Assembly: GCA_024687845.1 (NCBI GenBank)
Contig: JAILEL010000461.1
Span: 1 to 11,432 of the forward strand
From: Eubacterium sp.
GTDB taxonomy: Bacteria > Bacillota_A > Clostridia > Lachnospirales > Lachnospiraceae
Length of the DNA: 11,432 nt
Direction of reading: 5' to 3'
Every line of letters begins with the position of its first letter. Within the stretch, counting starts at the first letter, position 1. Made by a program: the position numbers and the translations under genes. Shown one piece after another: positions 7,808 through 11,432 of the stretch. Under the pieces are notes generated by a model. It worked only from the letters and a program-made list of their open reading frames with translations. It searched no databases and had not been told where the DNA came from.

Positions 7808-9283
7808 ATGAGAAAATCAGGTAAATTTATTGCATGTGCACTTACACTTGCTATGTCAGCAAGTGCATTTTCAGGATGTGGATCTGCAGACAATTCAACA
7901 GCTAAAGGAACTGAGGCAGTGAGTGATGCTGCAACAGAGGCTGAAGAAGTAGTGGAAGAAGCAAGTGAAGCTGACGACAGTACAGCAGAGGTGAACACCA
8001 ATTCTGGTGAAGGTTCAGTATATATGCTCAACTTCAAGCCAGAGACAGATGAAGCATGGCAGAAGCTTGCTTCTGATTATGAAAATGAGACGGGAGTTGA
8101 AGTAACAGTTCTTACAGCAGCTGACGGACAGTACAACACAACACTTCAGTCAGAGATGGCTAAGGAATCAGCTCCAACAATCTTCAACATCGGTAACACA
8201 TCAGCAGCTCAGACATGGGATGAATATACATATGACATGAAGGATACAGATCTTTATTCACACCTTACAGATAAATCACTGGTTGTAACATACAACGGAA
8301 AAACGGCTGCTGTAGCAAACTGTTACGAAGCTTATGGAATTATCTATAACAAGAAGATAATCAATGATTATGCAACACTTGATAATGCGGTAATTAAATC
8401 TGCTGAAGATATCAAGGATTTAGATACTCTTGAGAAGGTAGCACAGGATATCAACAGCAGAGTAGAAGAGATAAATGATGCATTTGGTTATGAGCTTATT
8501 GAAGCATTTGCATCAGCTGGTCTTGATGATGGTTCTTCCTGGAGATTCTCAGGACACCTTGCAAACCTTCCTCTTTACTATGAATTCAAGGATGACGGAG
8601 CTGATCTTATTGCAGGAGAGGCTGAAATTGATGGTACATATCTTGATAACTTCAAGAGAGTATGGGATATGTATGTAGGTACTTCAGCAGCTGATCCAAA
8701 GACACTTAACTCAGGATCATATAATGCGGAGACGGAGTTCGGTATGGAAGAAGCTGTATTCTATCAGAATGGTGACTGGGAGTTCGGTCCACTTACAAAT
8801 GAGGAAAATGGATATCTTGTTACAGCAGATGATATGGGAATGCTTCCAATCTACTTTGGTGTTGACGATGCAAACGAAGGTCTCTGTGTAGGTACAGAGA
8901 ACTACTGGGCAGTAAATGCTAAGGCTGATCAGGCAGATATCGATGCTTCACTTGAGTTCCTTAACTGGTGCATTACTTCAGATGAAGGACGCGATGCAAT
9001 CACAAATACAATGGGACTTGCGGCTCCATATGATACATTTACAGGTGAATTCGAAACACAGAATGTATTTAAGAAGGATGCTAATCAGCTTATGGCAGAT
9101 GGAAAAACTTCTGTAGCATGGTCATTTAACGCAACACCAAATGTAGATGACTGGAGAAAAGATGTTGTTTCAGCTCTTACAGCTTATACAGATGGATCAG
9201 GAGACTGGGACGGAGTTAAGGAAAGCTTTACAGCAGGCTGGGCAAATCAGTGGAAGCTTGCTGAGGAAGCTCAAGCAGAATAA
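7808..9283 (+). CDS. Carbohydrate ABC transporter solute-binding lipoprotein (CUT1 family, maltodextrin-type by context)
   Basis: A 491-residue extracellular lipoprotein that should capture an oligosaccharide and deliver it to the two permeases encoded next. The N-terminus has a basic start (MRKSGK), a hydrophobic core and the lipobox FSGC, so C24 would be lipidated and the protein anchored to the outer face of the membrane. Residues about 27-66 are a low-complexity A/E/S/D/T linker, common in Lachnospiraceae binding proteins. The rest reads as a family 1 solute-binding protein: EAWQKLASDYENETGVEVTV near the start, the hinge-proximal YGIIYNKKIINDY, FYQNGDWEFGPL, and the C-terminal-lobe pattern SLEFLNWCITSDEGRDAI. 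The many aromatic residues (for example WRFSGH, DWEFG, AWSFNATPNVDDWR) fit sugar stacking. The codon use (CTT, ACA, GCA) is more uniform than in the neighbours, as in highly expressed genes. Maltodextrin is inferred from the neighbouring MalQ-GlgP; other alpha-glucosides remain possible. Confidence 0.9.
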   Translation: MRKSGKFIACALTLAMSASAFSGCGSADNSTAKGTEAVSDAATEAEEVVEEASEADDSTAEVNTNSGEGSVYMLNFKPETDEAWQKLASDYENETGVEVTVLTAADGQYNTTLQSEMAKESAPTIFNIGNTSAAQTWDEYTYDMKDTDLYSHLTDKSLVVTYNGKTAAVANCYEAYGIIYNKKIINDYATLDNAVIKSAEDIKDLDTLEKVAQDINSRVEEINDAFGYELIEAFASAGLDDGSSWRFSGHLANLPLYYEFKDDGADLIAGEAEIDGTYLDNFKRVWDMYVGTSAADPKTLNSGSYNAETEFGMEEAVFYQNGDWEFGPLTNEENGYLVTADDMGMLPIYFGVDDANEGLCVGTENYWAVNAKADQADIDASLEFLNWCITSDEGRDAITNTMGLAAPYDTFTGEFETQNVFKKDANQLMADGKTSVAWSFNATPNVDDWRKDVVSALTAYTDGSGDWDGVKESFTAGWANQWKLAEEAQAE

Positions 9284-9318
9284 TCATTATTAAAGCTTAT
9301 ACACTTATTCATTAGGTT

Positions 9319-9351
9319 ACGGCAGAGACTGTGTATATCGGTCTCTGCTGT
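9319..9351 (+). other. Intercistronic hairpin between binding-protein and permease genes
   Basis: GCAGAGAC (9322-9329) and GTCTCTGC (9341-9348) form a perfect 8-bp stem, extended to 11 bp by a G-U pair and two more pairs (9319-9321 with 9349-9351), with an 11-base loop. No T run follows, so it is not a full terminator. In comparable operons such hairpins protect the 3' end of the binding-protein mRNA or cause partial termination, giving more binding protein than permease. That role is inferred here. Confidence 0.7.
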
Positions 9352-9374
9352 ATTAGAAAAGAGAGGAAAGTAAG

Positions 9375-10229
9375 ATGGAAAGGACTGCAAAAAAATATTG
9401 GCCAATATTCGTTCTTCCAACTATGGCGGCATTTTTAATAGGATTTGTGATCCCATTTTTATACGGAATATTCTTATCATTCTGTAAGTTCACAACCGTA
9501 GTTGACTGGAAGTGGGTTGGAATAAAAAACTACACTAAGATATTCTTTGTAAACGGAAAGCTTGATACTGATTTTATTCACTCTTTGTGGTATACATCGC
9601 TTTTTACAATCGTTACAGTGGTTATTATAAATGTTGCTTCATTTGCAGTGGCCCTGGTTCTTACCAAGTCTATAAAAGGAACGAATCTTTTCAGAACAGT
9701 ATTCTTTATGCCAAACCTTATAGGTGGTATCGTACTCAGTTATATCTGGCTTATGATATTCAACAGTGTTCTTCAGAATTATTCGCAGACTATAGTAAGT
9801 ACACAGTGGCATGCATTCTGGGGAATGGTAGTCGTAGTATCCTGGCAGCAGATAGGATATATGATGGTTATATATATAGCCGGAATTCAGAATATCCCAA
9901 CAGACATTATAGAGGCAGCAAAAATAGATGGTGCAAATTCCTGGCAACTTCTTATGAAAGTGAAGGTTCCTGCATTGATGCCAACTATTACTGTATGTAC
10001 TTTCCTTACATTAACAAACGGCTTCAAATTGTTCGATCAGAACTTTGCACTAACAGGAGGTAATCCTGGAAAATCAAGTCAGCTTCTGGCACTAAATATA
10101 TATGATACTATGTACGGATCAACTGGCTGGCAGGGTGTTGGTCAGGCAAAAGCGGTAATATTCTTTATTCTGGTTGCAGTAATAGCCCTGCTTCAGAATA
10201 AGATTACCACGAGTAAGGAGGCTGTTTAA
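9375..10229 (+). CDS. Sugar ABC transporter permease, MalF/UgpA type (CUT1)
   Basis: A 284-residue integral membrane protein forming one half of the import channel. The first membrane helix (about 11-36) starts right after the short tail MERTAKKYWP, and about six hydrophobic segments follow in total, the usual count for short MalF-type permeases lacking the large periplasmic insertion. The cytoplasmic coupling loop that docks onto the ATPase is clear: E180-A181-A182, then G186, and the helix QLLMKVKVPALMPTI. Start: ATG with GAGAGGAAAG ending four bases upstream. It lies 91 bases after the binding-protein gene, beyond an intercistronic hairpin, and the next permease begins one base after its stop. 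It would pair with that second permease and with an ATPase that this operon does not encode. Confidence 0.92.
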   Translation: MERTAKKYWPIFVLPTMAAFLIGFVIPFLYGIFLSFCKFTTVVDWKWVGIKNYTKIFFVNGKLDTDFIHSLWYTSLFTIVTVVIINVASFAVALVLTKSIKGTNLFRTVFFMPNLIGGIVLSYIWLMIFNSVLQNYSQTIVSTQWHAFWGMVVVVSWQQIGYMMVIYIAGIQNIPTDIIEAAKIDGANSWQLLMKVKVPALMPTITVCTFLTLTNGFKLFDQNFALTGGNPGKSSQLLALNIYDTMYGSTGWQGVGQAKAVIFFILVAVIALLQNKITTSKEAV

Positions 10230-10230
10230 T

Positions 10231-11136
10231 ATGTCGAAGATAGAAAATGGTGGAATGAAATATAGCAAACCAAGGAAGCCGATCCTTCCAACTGTGATCA
10301 TGGGAATCCTGTCATTTGTATGGGTGGCACCTATATTAGTTGTAATACTTAATTCATTTAAGAAAAAGGCGTATATATTCAGGAATCCATTTGGTATAAG
10401 TTCAAAATCATTATCTGATGGATTTACCAAGTGGAGTCATGGTATCAGTAAAGCCATGGCAGGAATGCTGAACTATAAAAATGCGATTAAGAAAACCGAT
10501 ATGATACAGTGCTTTGGATGGTCCTTCTTCATAACTGTATTTTCTGTTGTATTGATCATTTTATGCACATCAATGTGTGCATGGTATATAACAAGAGTTA
10601 AAAACAAGATTACACACGCTATCTATATAGCTTGTCTTTTCTCAATGATTGTTCCATTCCAGATGGTAATGTTTACACTCTCCAAGTTTGCAAATATCCT
10701 TCATCTGGGAAATCCTTTTGGAATTGTAATAGTATATCTTGGTTTTGGTGCCGGACTTGCGGTTTTTATGTTCACAGGTTTTGTTAAAAGTATCCCGCTT
10801 GAAATAGAAGAAGCTGCATATATTGATGGCTGCAGTCCTATGCAGACTTTCTTCCTGGTGGTATTCCCTATTCTACGACCAACAGCAATCACTGTTGCAA
10901 TACTTGAAGCTATGTGGATATGGAACGATTACCTTCTTCCAAGTCTGGTTCTGAATGTCAACAAATACAGAACAATTCCTATTGCAATTCAGTATCTGAA
11001 GCAGAGTCATGGTCAGATAGACTGGGGAGCTATGATGGCAGCTCTTGTACTTGCAATCATTCCAATAGTGGCTTTCTACATGGTTTGCCAAAAGAGCATT
11101 ATTGAAGGGGTAACAGCAGGTGCTGTAAAAGGATAG
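10231..11136 (+). CDS. Sugar ABC transporter permease, MalG/UgpE type (CUT1)
   Basis: A 301-residue integral membrane protein, the second half of the channel. A polar N-terminal tail with a basic PRKP segment leads into membrane helix 1 (around 23-44, PTVIMGILSFVWVAPILVVI). The region GWSFFITVFSVVLIILCTSMCAWYITR begins the conserved permease domain. The ATPase-docking loop is E194-A195-A196 with G200 and the helix QTFFLVVFPILRP. The C-terminus TAGAVKG is the typical MalG-family ending. AAGGAGG at 10215-10221, inside the end of the previous gene, is a near-perfect ribosome binding site, and the one-base gap points to coupled translation and equal amounts of the two permeases. A strong terminator follows, so no ATPase gene is part of this unit. 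Confidence 0.92.
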   Translation: MSKIENGGMKYSKPRKPILPTVIMGILSFVWVAPILVVILNSFKKKAYIFRNPFGISSKSLSDGFTKWSHGISKAMAGMLNYKNAIKKTDMIQCFGWSFFITVFSVVLIILCTSMCAWYITRVKNKITHAIYIACLFSMIVPFQMVMFTLSKFANILHLGNPFGIVIVYLGFGAGLAVFMFTGFVKSIPLEIEEAAYIDGCSPMQTFFLVVFPILRPTAITVAILEAMWIWNDYLLPSLVLNVNKYRTIPIAIQYLKQSHGQIDWGAMMAALVLAIIPIVAFYMVCQKSIIEGVTAGAVKG

Positions 11137-11158
11137 CATAATTACTTTAAAATATTAC

Positions 11159-11217
11159 ATTAATAAGGTACAATGGATATCGTGTATTACGTATCACATT
11201 GTACCTTATTAATTTAT
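11159..11217 (+). terminator. Long perfect hairpin terminator of the transporter operon
   Basis: ATTAATAAGGTACAATG (11159-11175) and CATTGTACCTTATTAAT (11197-11213) are exact reverse complements (17 bp). Inside, GATAT and GTATC add about five more pairs past a single bulged A. The right arm runs into TTTATT, and A-rich sequence precedes the left arm, so it may terminate in both directions. It begins 22 bases after the second permease stop and separates the operon from the short lipoprotein ORF. Confidence 0.8.
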
Positions 11218-11232
11218 TGTATAAGAGAGAAT

Positions 11233-11287
11233 AATGAAAAGACGAAAAATATATTTTATAATTCTATTAATGCTTCTGCTTTCTATA
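11233..11287 (+). repeat. Left arm of a 55-bp imperfect inverted repeat
   Basis: It matches the reverse complement of 11378-11432 at 51 of 55 positions without gaps. It covers the start codon and the coding sequence for the signal-peptide core of the short lipoprotein. The arms are separated by 90 bases (11288-11377). Confidence 0.9.
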
Positions 11288-11401
11288 GGGGGCTGTTCAA
11301 AAGAAACATCAGACAGTTCTGATACTATGTCAGAAGCTGAGTATGAACAGAAGCTGCAGGAGGCTGAAACAACACCATATGGAAAGCAGAAGCATCATTA
11401 G
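11234..11401 (+). CDS. Short lipoprotein ORF, probably the truncated 5' end of a second solute-binding protein gene
   Basis: The frame from ATG 11234 to TAG 11399-11401 encodes 55 residues. It has a basic start (MKRRK), a hydrophobic core, a lipobox SIGGC (lipid anchor at C21) and a 34-residue acidic/polar tail, so as written it would be a tiny surface lipoprotein. The tail YEQKLQEAETTPYGK resembles, from memory, the linker of LplA-type binding proteins in Lachnospiraceae, where TPYGK is followed by a YPE-like stretch and several hundred more residues. Here the frame instead runs into QKHH and a stop, exactly where an inverted copy of its own beginning starts. I therefore read it as a broken gene start rather than a complete small gene. 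The ribosome binding site (AGAGAG, 11225-11230) is modest and no convincing promoter is visible. A true small lipoprotein cannot be excluded. Confidence 0.5.
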   Translation: MKRRKIYFIILLMLLLSIGGCSKETSDSSDTMSEAEYEQKLQEAETTPYGKQKHH

Positions 11402-11431
11402 AATTATAAAATATATTTTTCGTCGTTTCAT
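11330..11431 (-). pseudogene. Inverted second copy of the lipoprotein gene start, cut off after about 18 codons
   Basis: On the minus strand ATG at 11431-11429 opens a 33-codon frame beginning MKRRKIYFIILMMLLLSI, which parallels MKRRKIYFIILLMLLLSI of the + strand ORF. The base differences are an AGA/CGA and a TCT/TCC synonymous change and a TTA/ATG leucine-to-methionine change, a pattern expected between two functional homologous genes. After these 18 residues the similarity ends: there is WCC in place of GGC, and the remaining codons are only the antisense of the + strand ORF down to a TGA. It is therefore a gene-start fragment, not a gene. Confidence 0.5.
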
Positions 11432-11432
11432 T
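11378..11432 (-). repeat. Right arm of the 55-bp imperfect inverted repeat, reaching the window edge
   Basis: Read on the minus strand it begins AATGAAACGACG at the last base of the window and aligns with the left arm with four mismatches. The match ends at 11378, and the arm may extend beyond the window on its other side. Confidence 0.9.

Noticed and set aside
7765..8037. A 90-residue minus-strand ORF rich in serine and alanine opposite the start of the binding-protein gene
   Set aside because: It is the antisense of the low-complexity acidic linker (GCT/GAA-type codons) of the lipoprotein and has no ribosome binding site of note; the + strand gene explains the composition.
9587..10063. A 158-residue + strand ORF overlapping the first permease in another frame
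   Set aside because: It lies wholly within the MalF-type permease, which has clear family motifs; the alternative product is tyrosine/serine-rich with no recognisable domain.
11233..11432. Insertion-sequence terminal inverted repeats
   Set aside because: No transposase frame lies between the arms (only 90 bases), no target duplication is visible, and the arms encode a conserved signal peptide, which explains the similarity better.

Overview
The window looks like chromosomal DNA from an AT-rich, low-GC Gram-positive gut or rumen anaerobe. A Lachnospiraceae member of the Butyrivibrio/Pseudobutyrivibrio type is most likely. This is inferred from codon use (AGA for arginine, many ATA and AAT codons), strong purine-rich ribosome binding sites, a lipoprotein-type solute-binding protein with a long acidic linker, and a YesM/YesN-type two-component pair next to a carbohydrate (CUT1) ABC transporter. 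The genus is an inference; no rRNA or other marker is present.

Layout, all complete genes on the + strand: (1) 1-155, the 3' end of an unidentified membrane protein, followed by a terminator. (2) 354-4175, one 1273-residue ORF joining a complete 4-alpha-glucanotransferase (MalQ, GH77) to a complete alpha-glucan phosphorylase (GlgP, GT35). (3) 4278-7574, a two-component system with its own near-consensus promoter: an AraC-type response regulator, then a sensor histidine kinase, closed by a terminator. (4) 7808-11136, a sugar ABC importer operon (lipoprotein solute-binding protein and two permeases, no ATPase), closed by a long perfect terminator hairpin. (5) 11233-11432, a short lipoprotein ORF lying in a 55-bp, 93%-identical inverted repeat that runs to the window edge.

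How the genes probably work together: the sensor kinase detects an extracellular signal, perhaps a sugar. The regulator then activates weak promoters in front of malQ-glgP and in front of the importer. These two upstream regions share a conserved element (TATCGAAAAAA with flanking TATAT) at nearly the same distance from the -10 box, while the two-component promoter lacks it. The importer would bring in maltodextrin-like oligosaccharides. The fused enzyme would disproportionate them and phosphorolyse them to glucose-1-phosphate and glucose. The substrate is inferred from context only; the ATPase must be encoded elsewhere.

The most unusual items are the MalQ-GlgP fusion, the shared promoter element, and the fold-back structure at the right end. 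That structure looks like two diverged copies of one lipoprotein gene start joined head to head, either by a rearrangement or by a sequencing/assembly chimera.
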